DNA of 64,000 nt, from positions 1 to 64,000 of the forward strand of contig WGMT01000072.1 in the NCBI GenBank assembly GCA_016124945.1, in the 5' to 3' direction. The notes beneath the pieces are model-generated. The model was not told the origin of the DNA. It searched no databases and saw only the letters and a program-made list of their open reading frames with translations. Source of the DNA: a bacterium. Lineage in GTDB: Bacteria > Chloroflexota > Anaerolineae > Caldilineales > Caldilineaceae. A program made the position numbers and the translations under genes. Below, in pieces: positions 52,565 to 62,574 of this stretch (positions are counted from its first letter, which is position 1; each line of letters begins with the position of its first letter).

Positions 52565-52786
52565 CTACTGCTCATTGCCAGGCTTGTCTTGATAAGCAGC
52601 AACCTCTTCGTAAAGTTGTTCCACGGTGGCATCAGCGAAGAGCTCATCACGCCATTGCAAATAGTCACCGTGTCCGCGCTGCCAGGCAGCCCAAAATCGC
52701 ACCAGTTTCGACGGCGTCATGTGGGCTTGTAAGACCTGGGCGGCTTCGTTCATGATCTCAACATCTGTCTGTACGCGTATGGTCAT
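52565..52786 (-). CDS. Small hypothetical protein
   Basis: 73-aa ORF MTIRVQTDVEIMNEAAQVLQAHMTPSKLVRFWAAWQ, co-directional with TA genes. Confidence 0.5.
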   Translation of the reverse strand: MTIRVQTDVEIMNEAAQVLQAHMTPSKLVRFWAAWQRGHGDYLQWRDELFADATVEQLYEEVAAYQDKPGNEQ

Positions 52787-52933
52787 GGTTCAGGCTGTTG
52801 CTCTTGTGAATCTCTGAGTTTTGCTATGAGAATAGTCTATCATGATTCGAGGGTGCTAGAAAGTGTTTGAGTGTGAATTCACCCTAACCTGAAACGGAGC
52901 GCGCTGGTACGACGCCTTCAGCGGACGTTTCGC

Positions 52934-52974
52934 CTCCGCGGACACGCTTGTCCCCGACGCGGGGAATCCGCCCA
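52934..52974 (+). repeat. 41-bp direct repeat, copy 2
   Basis: CTCCGCGGACACGCTTGTCCCCGACGCGGGGAATCCGCCCA. Confidence 0.95.
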
Positions 52975-53211
52975 CCACAGATCCAATCCCCAATCCCCCA
53001 ACGTTCAAGAGATGCACACCGAATAAAGACTGGGCCGACGTCCCGTTGCCAATGACGATCCAACGCCGTCGACCCAATCTTCATTCTTCAATCATTTTTT
53101 CATCTCCCATCTTTGTATTCGATCCAACTTGAATCGGCGCAGCTTTGTGCGTATACTGCGCCTACTCCAGAACACTGTGTTTTCTTTTTCCTTTCCGAGC
53201 AGGAGGCATGG

Positions 53212-54105
53212 ATGAATCTCCCTTCTGCGCTTCAACCGGCGCTGTGGCGTCAACGAGCACAGCGTCTTCGGCCCTACGTCGGCCATGCGTTCCTCTTTGT
53301 TGGCGGTGTGGCGGCGGCGCTGATTGCCGTGCTCATCTACAGCGCCTTGAATCCCGAAGAAATTCCATTAACCCGCAACGATGTAGTTGAAGCAGCCACC
53401 GAGGTGATGGCGTCAGCCACGCCTGTGCCTGCCTACTCGTCGCTGGCTTTTCGCGCCGTGCAACCCTCCATCGTCCTGATCCAGACCGGCCGCGTCCCCG
53501 GCCAGGACGGTCCTCTCGACGAGGCGAAGAGCCTGGGACTGATCCCCGTACAGGATGAAGACGGCGTTGCCCGCGGACTGGGCACCGGCGTCGTCATCAG
53601 CACCGAAGGGGACATCCTCACCAGCCTGCACGTGGTGGCGGGCGCCACCAACATCCTGCTCACCTTCGCCGACGGCTTTGAAGTGTCGGGGCAAGTGGTG
53701 GGCGTGCAGCCCGAAAAGGACATTGCCGTGTTGCGCCCCGAGCGCATGCCACCGTTGCTGATTCCCGCCATCTTGGGCAACCCCAACGCCATGAACGTGG
53801 GCGACGAAGCCTTCGTCGTCGGTCACCCGCTGGGCCTTTACGCTTCTATGAGTTCGGGCGTCATCTCCGGCTTCGACCGCTCGATCCAGCCTATCAACAC
53901 CAACCAGCGCATCGACGGCCTGATCCAGATCGACGCCGCCGTCAACCCCGGCAACTCCGGCGGTCCCCTGCTCAACCGCTATGGGCAGGTCGTCGGCATC
54001 GTCGCCGGGCTGGTCAATCCAACAGACGAAAGTGTGTTTATCGGGATTGGCTTTGCGGTGCCGATTGACGTGGCGGGTGGGGCTGCGGGATTACCGCCGT
54101 ATTAA
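53212..54105 (+). CDS. HtrA-like trypsin-type serine protease, membrane anchored, no PDZ domain
   Basis: TSLHVVAGATN (His), EKDIAVLRPE (Asp), VNPGNSGGPLLN (Ser); N-terminal TM; ORF ends shortly after the protease domain. Confidence 0.88.
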   Translation: MNLPSALQPALWRQRAQRLRPYVGHAFLFVGGVAAALIAVLIYSALNPEEIPLTRNDVVEAATEVMASATPVPAYSSLAFRAVQPSIVLIQTGRVPGQDGPLDEAKSLGLIPVQDEDGVARGLGTGVVISTEGDILTSLHVVAGATNILLTFADGFEVSGQVVGVQPEKDIAVLRPERMPPLLIPAILGNPNAMNVGDEAFVVGHPLGLYASMSSGVISGFDRSIQPINTNQRIDGLIQIDAAVNPGNSGGPLLNRYGQVVGIVAGLVNPTDESVFIGIGFAVPIDVAGGAAGLPPY

Positions 54106-54252
54106 AGAATGAATGATGATTGATGAATAAAGAATGGGTAGAGCGTGTAGACTTTTGTGGACACGGATCTCAGGAAACACAGATCCAGAAAAAGAAATCT
54201 GTGTTTTTTCCAATCCGTGTCCATAATCCCTTCTGTAATCGAGGAGAACCCA

Positions 54253-55263
54253 ATGGAAAGATCACTTAGCCCAGAGCACGGCGCTCTGATGGAACGGGTA
54301 CTGTACGAGGTGAAGAAGGTGATCGTCGGGCAAGATCACCTGTTGGAACGGCTGATCGTGGCCCTCCTGGCGCGGGGACATATCCTCGTGGAAGGGGTGC
54401 CCGGCCTGGCCAAGACAATGGCGATCAAGACGCTGGCCCAGGCCATCGGCGGCGACTTCAAACGCATTCAATTCACGCCCGACCTTGTCCCCGCGGACCT
54501 GGTGGGCACACGCATCTACAACCAGAAGACGGGCGAGTTCAACACGTCGTTTGGGCCGGTCTTCACCAACCTGCTCCTGGCCGACGAGATCAACCGCGCC
54601 CCAGCCAAGGTGCAGAGCGCCCTGCTCGAAGTGATGCAGGAACGCCAGGTGACCATCGCCCGCGAGACCTACCCCGTGCCAAAACCCTTCCTGGTGCTGG
54701 CGACGCAGAACCCCATCGAAAACGAAGGCACCTACGCCCTGCCCGAAGCGCAAGTGGACCGCTTCATGCTCAAGGTGCTGGTGGGCTATCCCTCCGCCAC
54801 CGAGGAATTTGTGATCGTCGAACGTATGACCAGCCCTATGTTGCCGGTGCAGCGTGTCCTCGACCTGGAAAAGCTCCAGGAGTTGCAGCAAGAAGTGGAC
54901 AAGGTCTACGCCGACCCGGCGTTGATGGAGTACGCCGTCAAGCTCGTCAGCGCCACCCGTGAGCCGCAGCGCGTCGGCCTCAAAGACCTGCAACACTACA
55001 TCACTTTCGGCGCCAGCCCGCGTGCGTCCATCAACCTGATCCTGGCGGCGCGGGCGCTGGCTTTCGTGCGCCAGCGCGCCTACGTCCTCCCCAACGATGT
55101 GCTCGACGTGGCGCCCGACGTGATCCGCCATCGCCTGGTGCTCTCGTACGAAGCGCTCTCCGACAACGTGACGGGTGACGATCTGCTTGAACAGATCCTC
55201 AACCGCATTCCTGTGCCCGAGGTGCCCCTGCATGAGTACAACAACCGCCGCGTCAGCGCCTGA
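54253..55263 (+). CDS. MoxR-family AAA ATPase
   Basis: GHILVEGVPGLAKTMAIKTLAQ, LLADEINRAPAKVQSALLEVMQE, LATQNPIENEGTYALPEAQ. Confidence 0.95.
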   Translation: MERSLSPEHGALMERVLYEVKKVIVGQDHLLERLIVALLARGHILVEGVPGLAKTMAIKTLAQAIGGDFKRIQFTPDLVPADLVGTRIYNQKTGEFNTSFGPVFTNLLLADEINRAPAKVQSALLEVMQERQVTIARETYPVPKPFLVLATQNPIENEGTYALPEAQVDRFMLKVLVGYPSATEEFVIVERMTSPMLPVQRVLDLEKLQELQQEVDKVYADPALMEYAVKLVSATREPQRVGLKDLQHYITFGASPRASINLILAARALAFVRQRAYVLPNDVLDVAPDVIRHRLVLSYEALSDNVTGDDLLEQILNRIPVPEVPLHEYNNRRVSA

Positions 55264-56131
55264 ACGCATCCTGATCCGGCTGGATTGGCAGGTGATCCGT
55301 CGCCTTGACGGCCTCTTGCAGGGCGACTACCGCAGCCTCTTCTACGGCCACGGCCTCGACTTCGCCGATCTGCGCGAATACCAGCCACAGGATGACATCC
55401 GCTACATCGATTGGAACGTCACCGCGCGCATGGACACGCCCTACGTGCGCCAGTACGTCGAGGAACGCGACGTCACCGGTTGGTTCTTGCTCGATCTCAG
55501 CCCGTCCATGGACTTTGGTGCGTTGCAAAATCAGAAGCGGTCGGTGCTGGTGGACTTTGTCACCACCGTCTCGCGACTGCTCACCCGCCATGGCAACAAC
55601 GTCGGCGCCGTCTTCTACAGCGACCGCGTAGACAAAATGATCCCGGCGCGCGGTGGACGCATCCAGGTGCTGAGGATCGTCAACGATCTGCTCAACCAGC
55701 CCGAACCACGCCGCACCGGTCCAACCAACCTGACGAAGTTGATCGAAATGGGGCTGCACACGATCAAGCGCCGTTCGCTGATCTTCCTCGTCTCTGATTT
55801 CATCAGCGAGCCGGGCTGGGAGCAGGCGCTAAACCTGCTCAGCCGCAAACACGAAGTGTTGGCCGTCCGCCTGTGGGATCCCCGTGAAATCGAGATCCCC
55901 AACGTCGGCCTGATTGTGATGGAAGACGCCGAAACCGGCGAACAGCTCTATGTGGACACCAACGACGCCGGTTTTCGTCGTCGGTTCAAAGAGGCGGCGG
56001 CGCAGCGCGAAGACGCCATCGACACCGCCTTCAAACGCGCCGGCGTCGATGCGCTCTCCCTCTCCACCGAAGAGGATCTGGTCAAGGCGATTGTCCGCTT
56101 CGCTACGCTGCGAAAACGACGTCGACGCTAA
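55232..56131 (+). CDS. DUF58 domain protein
   Basis: YRSLFYGHGLDFADLREYQPQDDIRYIDWNVTARMDTPYVRQYVEERD; overlaps MoxR gene. Confidence 0.93.
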   Translation: MSTTTAASAPERILIRLDWQVIRRLDGLLQGDYRSLFYGHGLDFADLREYQPQDDIRYIDWNVTARMDTPYVRQYVEERDVTGWFLLDLSPSMDFGALQNQKRSVLVDFVTTVSRLLTRHGNNVGAVFYSDRVDKMIPARGGRIQVLRIVNDLLNQPEPRRTGPTNLTKLIEMGLHTIKRRSLIFLVSDFISEPGWEQALNLLSRKHEVLAVRLWDPREIEIPNVGLIVMEDAETGEQLYVDTNDAGFRRRFKEAAAQREDAIDTAFKRAGVDALSLSTEEDLVKAIVRFATLRKRRRR

Positions 56132-56141
56132 ATTCGTGCAG

Positions 56142-56451
56142 CAGATTGATCCACGAAGTCACACGGAGAAGCAGAGAAAGAGGAAAGAGGAAAGAGGAGA
56201 GAGGGACACGGATTTCAGGATTTTATAGGAGCAGAACAGGAACTAAATATAGATCCAAGTTGTCCTAGGCTTTTTCTGAAATCCTAAAAATCCGTGAAAT
56301 CCGCGTCCAAAATTCTCTTGGCAACCGCTCTCCGACGCGGTGTAATTGCGGTAGATCTTTATTCCATCTGTCATCCGTAAAATCCTGAAATCCGTGTCCT
56401 TCTTTTCTTTCTCTGCTTCTTCGTGTGCCTCCGTGGATCAAAATTTCTGAG
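56142..56451. repeat. Long imperfect inverted repeat filling the DUF58-VWA intergenic region
   Basis: GATCCACGAAGTCACACGGAGAAGCAGAGAAAG...GGACACGGATTTCAGGATTTTA vs TAAAATCCTGAAATCCGTGTCC...CTTTCTCTGCTTCTTCGTGTGCCTCCGTGGATC. Confidence 0.9.
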
Positions 56452-56466
56452 TCTCAGGGCGGATCT

Positions 56467-57471
56467 ATGTCCTTTATCTGGCCCACAATGCTATTTTCGC
56501 TGTTGACCGTCCCCGTGTTGGTGGCGTTGTATGTACGCAACCAGCGACGGCGGCAGCAGATCGCCGAACGCTATGGATCGCTGGGCTTCGTGCAGGCCAG
56601 CAGCGGCCCCGCGCTAGGACGGCGTCGGCATGTGCCGGCGTTGCTCTTCCTGGCCGGGTTGACCATCCTGCTCATGGCCCTGGCGCGACCGCAGGCTGTG
56701 GTCAGCCTGCCCCGCCTGCAAGGGACGGTGGTGCTGGCCTTCGACGTCTCCGGCAGCATGGCCGCCACCGACATGGAGCCTTCGCGCATGGAAGCGGCCA
56801 AAGCCGCCGCCACTGAGTTCGTGTTGCGCCAGCCCAGCACCGTGCGCATCGGCGTGGTGGCCTTTAGCGACGGCGGCTTGCCCGTCCTCGCGCCCACGAA
56901 TAACCAGGACGAGGTCCTCGCCGCCATTGCCCGCATGGGGCCGGAGCGGGGTACATCCTTGGGGCAGGGGATCTTGCTGGCGGTGGAAAGCGTCTTCGCC
57001 AAAGACGGCGCGCCGCCCATCTATAGCAACCTGACACCGGAACCCACAGCCACGCCCCAACCTGTCCCCGCGGGGAGCTACGGTTCGGCCGCGATTGTCA
57101 TGCTCACCGACGGCGAAAACACCGCGCCGCCCGATCCATTTGAAGCGGCGCAGGTGGCGGCGGATCGGGGCGTGCGCATCTACCCCATCGGCATTGGCAG
57201 CAGTGAAGGCGCAGTGCTAGAGGTGGAAGGCTTCCAGGTCTTCACCCGGCTCGACGAAAGCACACTGCAAGGCATCGCCGCCCTCACCGCAGGCAGCTAC
57301 TTCAACGCCATCGACGCAGAGGAATTGAGTTCCGTCTACGCGGCGTTAGAGCCCCAGTTCACCATCGAATCCGACCCGCTGGAGGTGACGTCGCTCTTCG
57401 CCGGGCTGAGCATTTTGCTTTTGATGATCGGCGGCGCACTGTCGATGCTCTGGTTTGGACGCGTACCTTGA
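56467..57471 (+). CDS. VWA domain protein (BatA-like)
   Basis: VVLAFDVSGSMAATDMEPSRMEAAKAAATEF MIDAS; TM helices at both ends. Confidence 0.92.
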   Translation: MSFIWPTMLFSLLTVPVLVALYVRNQRRRQQIAERYGSLGFVQASSGPALGRRRHVPALLFLAGLTILLMALARPQAVVSLPRLQGTVVLAFDVSGSMAATDMEPSRMEAAKAAATEFVLRQPSTVRIGVVAFSDGGLPVLAPTNNQDEVLAAIARMGPERGTSLGQGILLAVESVFAKDGAPPIYSNLTPEPTATPQPVPAGSYGSAAIVMLTDGENTAPPDPFEAAQVAADRGVRIYPIGIGSSEGAVLEVEGFQVFTRLDESTLQGIAALTAGSYFNAIDAEELSSVYAALEPQFTIESDPLEVTSLFAGLSILLLMIGGALSMLWFGRVP

Positions 57472-57520
57472 TGTCACCGTTTTTGTTCAATCATCTTTCC
57501 CAAAGTCAGGTTACTTGGGT

Positions 57521-58147
57521 ATGGGGACACCTTCCTCCGACGACAATCAAGGGCTTGGCGCAGGCCTTCGTCGGGCTGTGCTGATCGTTGCACTTGCCAA
57601 TCTGTCCTACTTTTTCATCGAATTCGTCGTTGCGCAGCGTATCGGTTCCGTTTCGTTGTTTGCCGACAGCATCGACTTTTTAGAAGATACGTCGATCAAC
57701 TTTTTGATTCTGATCGCTTTGGGGTGGACAGTACAGAAACGAGCACGCCTGGGTATGCTGTTGGCAGGCATCATCCTGATTCCCAGTATCGCCTTGCTCT
57801 GGACAGCGTGGCAGAAGTTTCTGGCGCCGACGCCGCCCGAGCCATGGCTCTTATCAGTCACCGGTTTCGGCGCACTTGTCGTGAACCTTAGCTGTGCACT
57901 GTTGCTCACACGGTTTCGTCACCACAGCGGAACTCTGACACGAGCTGCTTTTCTCTCAGCCCGCAACGATGCATTTGCCAATCTCGCTATCATTGCGGCT
58001 GGATTTGTTACGCTCTACTGGATGTCTGGTTGGCCCGATCTCATCGTTGGCCTTGGCATCGCCGTCATAAATGCCGACGCAGCCCGAGAAGTGTGGCAGG
58101 CGGCGCGCAGTGAACATCTTGCCAGCCTCGGCAACGCCGAAAGCTGA
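57521..58147 (+). CDS. Cation diffusion facilitator-like transporter (TM domain only)
   Basis: SVSLFADSIDFLEDTSINFLIL, FLSARNDAFANLAIIAAG, WPDLIVGLGIAVI CDF-like pattern. Confidence 0.75.
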   Translation: MGTPSSDDNQGLGAGLRRAVLIVALANLSYFFIEFVVAQRIGSVSLFADSIDFLEDTSINFLILIALGWTVQKRARLGMLLAGIILIPSIALLWTAWQKFLAPTPPEPWLLSVTGFGALVVNLSCALLLTRFRHHSGTLTRAAFLSARNDAFANLAIIAAGFVTLYWMSGWPDLIVGLGIAVINADAAREVWQAARSEHLASLGNAES

Positions 58148-58278
58148 TTTGGACACGGATTTCTGGTTTTTCAGAAGCATAGACATGAATGGCAACCAGG
58201 TCACCTCGACCATTTTTGCCTTTTGCGCTTTGCCTTTTGCCTTCTGAAATGTTGGTGTCGTTCGATGGAGGACGCTTT

Positions 58279-59346
58279 ATGGATTTACTCTGGCCGTTGT
58301 TCCTAACGCTACTCTTGCTCGTGCCGTTGGCGGTGGGTGCGTATGTTTGGATGTTGCGCCGCAAACGCCGTTTTGCCGTGCGCTATTCGAGTCTGTCTTT
58401 GATCCGCGCCGCCATGCCACAGCATTCGCGGCTGCGCCGTCATCTGCCCTTCGTCCTCTTTTTGCTGGCCATGAGCAGCCTGATCCTGGCCATGGCCCGA
58501 CCGGTGACCATTACCAGCGTGCCGGCCGGGCAAACCACGATTCTGCTGGCGCTGGATGTGTCGCGCAGCATGTGCTCCAACGACATCGCCCCCACCCGCC
58601 TCCACGCCGCCAAGGACGCTGCCCAGGATTTCATCCGCCGCCAGCCGTCGAACACGCAGATCGGCGTCGTCGCCTTTGCCGGCTTTGCCGAACAGGTGCA
58701 GGCCCCCACCACCGATCAAGAAGTGCTCGCCGACGTGGTGGAAAGCCTCATCACGGGGCGGAGGACAGCCATCGGCAGCGCCATTCTTGAATCCATCGAC
58801 GCCATCGCCGAAGTGGATAACAGCGTTTCACCCAGCGTGCGTAGTTCCTCCGAACCGGATGTGACGCCGGTGCCCAACGGCGCGTATGCGCCCAGCATCA
58901 TCGTCCTCTTGACCGACGGCGCCAGCAACGCCGGGCCGGAACCACTGCTGGCAGCGCAACAGGCTGTGGACCGTGGCATTCGGGTCTACACTATCGGCTT
59001 CGGCACCGCCAATGGCGGCATGATGGACTGTTCCGGCCTCATTGCGCAGGGCGATCCATGGGGCAGCGGGCAGGGTGACCCGTTCAGTTGGGGCGGCGGC
59101 TGGGGCGGCGGACGCTTCCGCCGCGGCATTGACGAAGAGACGCTGATGCGTGTCTCCGAAATGACGGGCGCGGAATACTACGCCCCCGAAAGCGCCGACG
59201 AATTGCAAGAAGTCTTCGAGAACCTGCCCACCTCCTTGATCATGCGCCACGAAACCACCGAAGTCAGCTTCGCCTTCACGTCGTTAGGCGCATTGCTTGT
59301 CCTGGCGGCGTTGGGGTTGTCGATGAAGTGGAATCCGTTGCAGTGA
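58279..59346 (+). CDS. VWA domain protein (BatA-like), second paralogue
   Basis: ILLALDVSRSMCSNDIAPTRLHAAKDAAQDF; TM helices at both ends. Confidence 0.92.
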   Translation: MDLLWPLFLTLLLLVPLAVGAYVWMLRRKRRFAVRYSSLSLIRAAMPQHSRLRRHLPFVLFLLAMSSLILAMARPVTITSVPAGQTTILLALDVSRSMCSNDIAPTRLHAAKDAAQDFIRRQPSNTQIGVVAFAGFAEQVQAPTTDQEVLADVVESLITGRRTAIGSAILESIDAIAEVDNSVSPSVRSSSEPDVTPVPNGAYAPSIIVLLTDGASNAGPEPLLAAQQAVDRGIRVYTIGFGTANGGMMDCSGLIAQGDPWGSGQGDPFSWGGGWGGGRFRRGIDEETLMRVSEMTGAEYYAPESADELQEVFENLPTSLIMRHETTEVSFAFTSLGALLVLAALGLSMKWNPLQ

Positions 59347-59400
59347 AGAGGGGATTGGTGATTAGTGATTGGTGATTGGGAAGAGATCGCGAAAATGAGA

Positions 59401-59456
59401 TGATGGGATGATGAGGATGATGGGTCGTGCAGATCATCATCCTCATCATCCCATCA
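59401..59456. repeat. 22-bp perfect inverted repeat, GATGATGGG family
   Basis: TGATGGGATGATGAGGATGATG / CATCATCCTCATCATCCCATCA. Confidence 0.93.
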
Positions 59457-59553
59457 CCTTTCCTTTTCCCCACCAATAGCCCAATCCGCGCCAACACACT
59501 CTTCCTAATCACCAGCCCCCAGTCACCAACCTGTTGACATCCACCCTAACTCC

Positions 59554-59567
59554 TGTTAACCTTAACA
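59554..59567. promoter_or_regulatory. Putative LacI-type operator overlapping araA promoter
   Basis: TGTTAA-CC-TTAACA palindrome, with TTGACA (59534..59539) upstream as possible -35. Confidence 0.35.
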
Positions 59568-59740
59568 TCATCAGTCTTCGCTTCAGATTTTGACACCGCT
59601 CTTGACTCTCTACCCCACGTGAGTGGCAGGGCGGTAACTTTTCTTTTCTCCCTTTGGCGTACTTTGTGACAGGCAATCCGGTATTGCCCGGTTTGCCCTG
59701 CCCAGATGCGCCGTCACCCACCCCGCACGAGGAGCGTTTC

Positions 59741-61258
59741 ATGGCTGAAAAGATCTTCCAACCTCTCGAACTCTGGTTTGTCACCGGCAGCCAGCATCTG
59801 TATGGGCCGGAGGCGCTGGAGCAAGTCGCCGAGGATGCCCGTCAGGTGGCCGCGGCGCTGGACGCGTCGGACGCGCTGTCGGTCAACGTGGTCTTTCGCC
59901 CGATTGTGACCACGCCCGACGAGATCCGCCGTGTCTGCATCGAGGCCAACAGCGCCGAAAACTGCATCGGCATTGTGGCGTGGATGCACACCTTCTCCCC
60001 CGCCAAGATGTGGATCGCCGGTCTGTCGCAGCTCAACAAGCCGTTGCTGCAACTGCATACCCAATACGGGCGCGACATCCCCTGGGGCAGCATCGACATG
60101 GATTTCATGAACCTGCACCAGACGGCGCACGGCGGGCGCGAATTTGGCTTCATGGGCGCACGGCTGCGTATTGCCCACAAGGTCGTCGTCGGTCACTGGC
60201 AGGATCCCGAAACCATCGCCGAAGTGGACGTGTGGGCGCGCGCCGCGGCGGCCTGGCACGATTCTAAACACATGAAGATCGCCCGCTTCGGCGACAACAT
60301 GCGCGAAGTAGCCGTCACCGAAGGCGACAAGGTGTCGGCGCAGATCCAGTTCGGCTACGCCGTCAACGGCTACGGGCTGGGCGATCTGGTTCCTCATGTC
60401 AACGGCGCCACCGAACAGCAGATCGACGATCTTATTGAGGAGTACGAACACGCCTACACTTTGGCCGATCCACTCAAGGCCGGTGGCGACATGCGCTTCG
60501 CCCTGCGCGACGCCGCCGCCATCGAGATCGGCATCCGTTCCTTCCTGGTTGAAGGCAGGTTCAAAGGCTACACCGACACCTTCGAGAATCTGCACGGACT
60601 CAAACAACTCCCCGGCCTGCCGTCGCAGCGCTTGATGGCCGACGGCTACGGCTTCGGCGGCGAGGGTGACTGGAAGACGGCGGCGCTGGTGCGAACCATG
60701 AAGTTTATGGCGCAGGGGCTGGCCGGTGGCACTTCGTTCATGGAAGACTACACCTACCACTTTTCGCCGGACGGCATGAAGGTGCTGGGCGCGCACATGT
60801 TGGAGATCTGCCCGTCCATCGCCGATGGCAAGCCCAACGTGGAAGTGCATCCGCTGGGCATCGGCGGCAAGGCCGATCCTGTGCGGCTGGTCTTCGACGT
60901 GCCTGCCGGCCCCGGCCTCAACGCCACCGTCATCGACCTGGGCGACCGCTTCCGCATGTTGGTCAACACAGTAGATACGGTTGTCCCCGACGCGCCGCTG
61001 CCCAAACTGCCTGTGGCGCGTGCATTGTGGATCCCTCACCCCAATTTGAAAGTCTCAGCAGCGGCATGGATGATCGCCGGCGGCGCGCACCACACCGGCT
61101 TCAGCCAGGCGCTCACCGTGCAGCACCTGCAAGACTTCGCCGAAATGGCCGGCATTGAATTCGCCCTGATTGATCAATCCACCACGCTCTACGATTTCAA
61201 AAACGTGCTGCGCTGGAATGATTTGTACTACCATTCGACGGGGCTGCGGGGATGGTAA
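59741..61258 (+). CDS. araA: L-arabinose isomerase
   Basis: [80 protein letters not shown]. Confidence 0.97.
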   Translation: MAEKIFQPLELWFVTGSQHLYGPEALEQVAEDARQVAAALDASDALSVNVVFRPIVTTPDEIRRVCIEANSAENCIGIVAWMHTFSPAKMWIAGLSQLNKPLLQLHTQYGRDIPWGSIDMDFMNLHQTAHGGREFGFMGARLRIAHKVVVGHWQDPETIAEVDVWARAAAAWHDSKHMKIARFGDNMREVAVTEGDKVSAQIQFGYAVNGYGLGDLVPHVNGATEQQIDDLIEEYEHAYTLADPLKAGGDMRFALRDAAAIEIGIRSFLVEGRFKGYTDTFENLHGLKQLPGLPSQRLMADGYGFGGEGDWKTAALVRTMKFMAQGLAGGTSFMEDYTYHFSPDGMKVLGAHMLEICPSIADGKPNVEVHPLGIGGKADPVRLVFDVPAGPGLNATVIDLGDRFRMLVNTVDTVVPDAPLPKLPVARALWIPHPNLKVSAAAWMIAGGAHHTGFSQALTVQHLQDFAEMAGIEFALIDQSTTLYDFKNVLRWNDLYYHSTGLRGW

Positions 61259-61263
61259 AGCAG

Positions 61264-61371
61264 AATGAATGATGAATAAAGATTGGGTAGAGTGAGTTAC
61301 CGTTCTTTTGGAAGAAATCTCGTTCAAGAGAAACGAGACAGACTCTACCCTATCTTTATTCATCATTCATT
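61264..61371. repeat. 30-bp inverted repeat (1 mismatch), AATAAAGATTGGGTAGAG family
   Basis: AATGAATGATGAATAAAGATTGGGTAGAGT (61264..61293) / ACTCTACCCTATCTTTATTCATCATTCATT (61342..61371). Confidence 0.95.
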
Positions 61372-61420
61372 TCTCAACGAACCACCTCACCCATCACGCA
61401 ACCTTCTTGGAGAACCTTCC

Positions 61421-62440
61421 ATGCGCAATCGCAGAGTGACCATCGTCGAAATCGCACGCGAGGCCGGTGTCTCGGCGCAGACGGTTTCGCGCGTGGTCAA
61501 TGGAAACGTCAACGTGGCCGAGGAGACACGGCTGCGTATCCAGGAGATCATCGATCGGCGCGGGTATCATCCCAGCAGGCTGGCGCGCAGTTTGTTGCGC
61601 GGGAGCAGCAACACCATCGGCGTGGTTAGCTTTGGGCTGGGGCTGTACGGTCCGTCGCAGACACTGGCTGGCATTGTGCATGAGGCCAATCACCAGGGAT
61701 ATACGGTGTTGCCACAGATGCTCACCGAAGCGGAAACACGCAACCCGCAGCGCATCGTCGGTCAGTTCATCGAATCGCACGTGGACGGGATCATCTGGGC
61801 CGTGCCCGAAATCGGTGGCAATCTCGACTGGGCCGAAGATGGCGTGTCGGAGTTCGACATCCCCATCGTCTTCATTACCATGCGCCGTCGCCCTGGCCTC
61901 ACCGGCGTACACGTGGACAACTGTCGCGGCGGGCGCATGGCCGTCGATCACCTGGTTGCGCGCGGACGGCGAAAGATTGGCCTCATCAACGGCAGCCATG
62001 ATTGGTGGGAAGCAAAGGAACGCGCCCAGGGCTGGCGTGAGTCGCTGACAAACCATGCTCTCCCCATCGATGACAACCTCATTGTCGAAGGCGATTGGTC
62101 CGCGGCCAGTGGCGAGGCGGCGATGACGGCGCTGCTCACCCGCCATCCCGATGTAGACGGCGTCTTCGTAGGCAACGACAGCATGGCGCTAGGCGCAATC
62201 AAGGCGGCGCGAGCGTTAGGACGGCGCATCCCCAACGATGTGGCCGTCGTCGGCTTCGACAACATGCCTGAATCGGCTTTCTTTCATCCAACCCTCACCA
62301 CCATCCACCAGGATCTGGATCGCGTGGGCAGCCAGGCTGTCGGCGCGCTGCACGCGATCCTCAACGGCGCTGTCGAACCCAACCCCGACGGCGACGAGAT
62401 TGTGATCGGTCCGCGGTTGGTGGTGCGCGAGAGTAGCTGA
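61421..62440 (+). CDS. LacI-family transcriptional regulator
   Basis: [46 protein letters not shown]1-type ligand domain; in ara locus. Confidence 0.93.
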   Translation: MRNRRVTIVEIAREAGVSAQTVSRVVNGNVNVAEETRLRIQEIIDRRGYHPSRLARSLLRGSSNTIGVVSFGLGLYGPSQTLAGIVHEANHQGYTVLPQMLTEAETRNPQRIVGQFIESHVDGIIWAVPEIGGNLDWAEDGVSEFDIPIVFITMRRRPGLTGVHVDNCRGGRMAVDHLVARGRRKIGLINGSHDWWEAKERAQGWRESLTNHALPIDDNLIVEGDWSAASGEAAMTALLTRHPDVDGVFVGNDSMALGAIKAARALGRRIPNDVAVVGFDNMPESAFFHPTLTTIHQDLDRVGSQAVGALHAILNGAVEPNPDGDEIVIGPRLVVRESS

Positions 62441-62552
62441 CGACCGACGACGGATCGCTGGGAGTAACCTGTTGCACAAATGGATACTGTTCACATTTCG
62501 AGACAAGGCCATCGACGATACCGGCTGTCGTCCGTCGTCAGTCGTCTGTCGT
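62437..62552. repeat. GTCGTCN-heptamer inverted repeat between lacI-type gene and araB
   Basis: CTGACGACCGACGACGGA ... CTGTCGTCCGTCGTCAGTCGTCTGTCGTTGAG. Confidence 0.8.
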
Positions 62553-62574
62553 TGAGCAACTTGAGGAGCTAACC

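Noticed and set aside
59714-61039. 441-aa minus-strand ORF
   Set aside because: Antisense to araA; shadow ORF.
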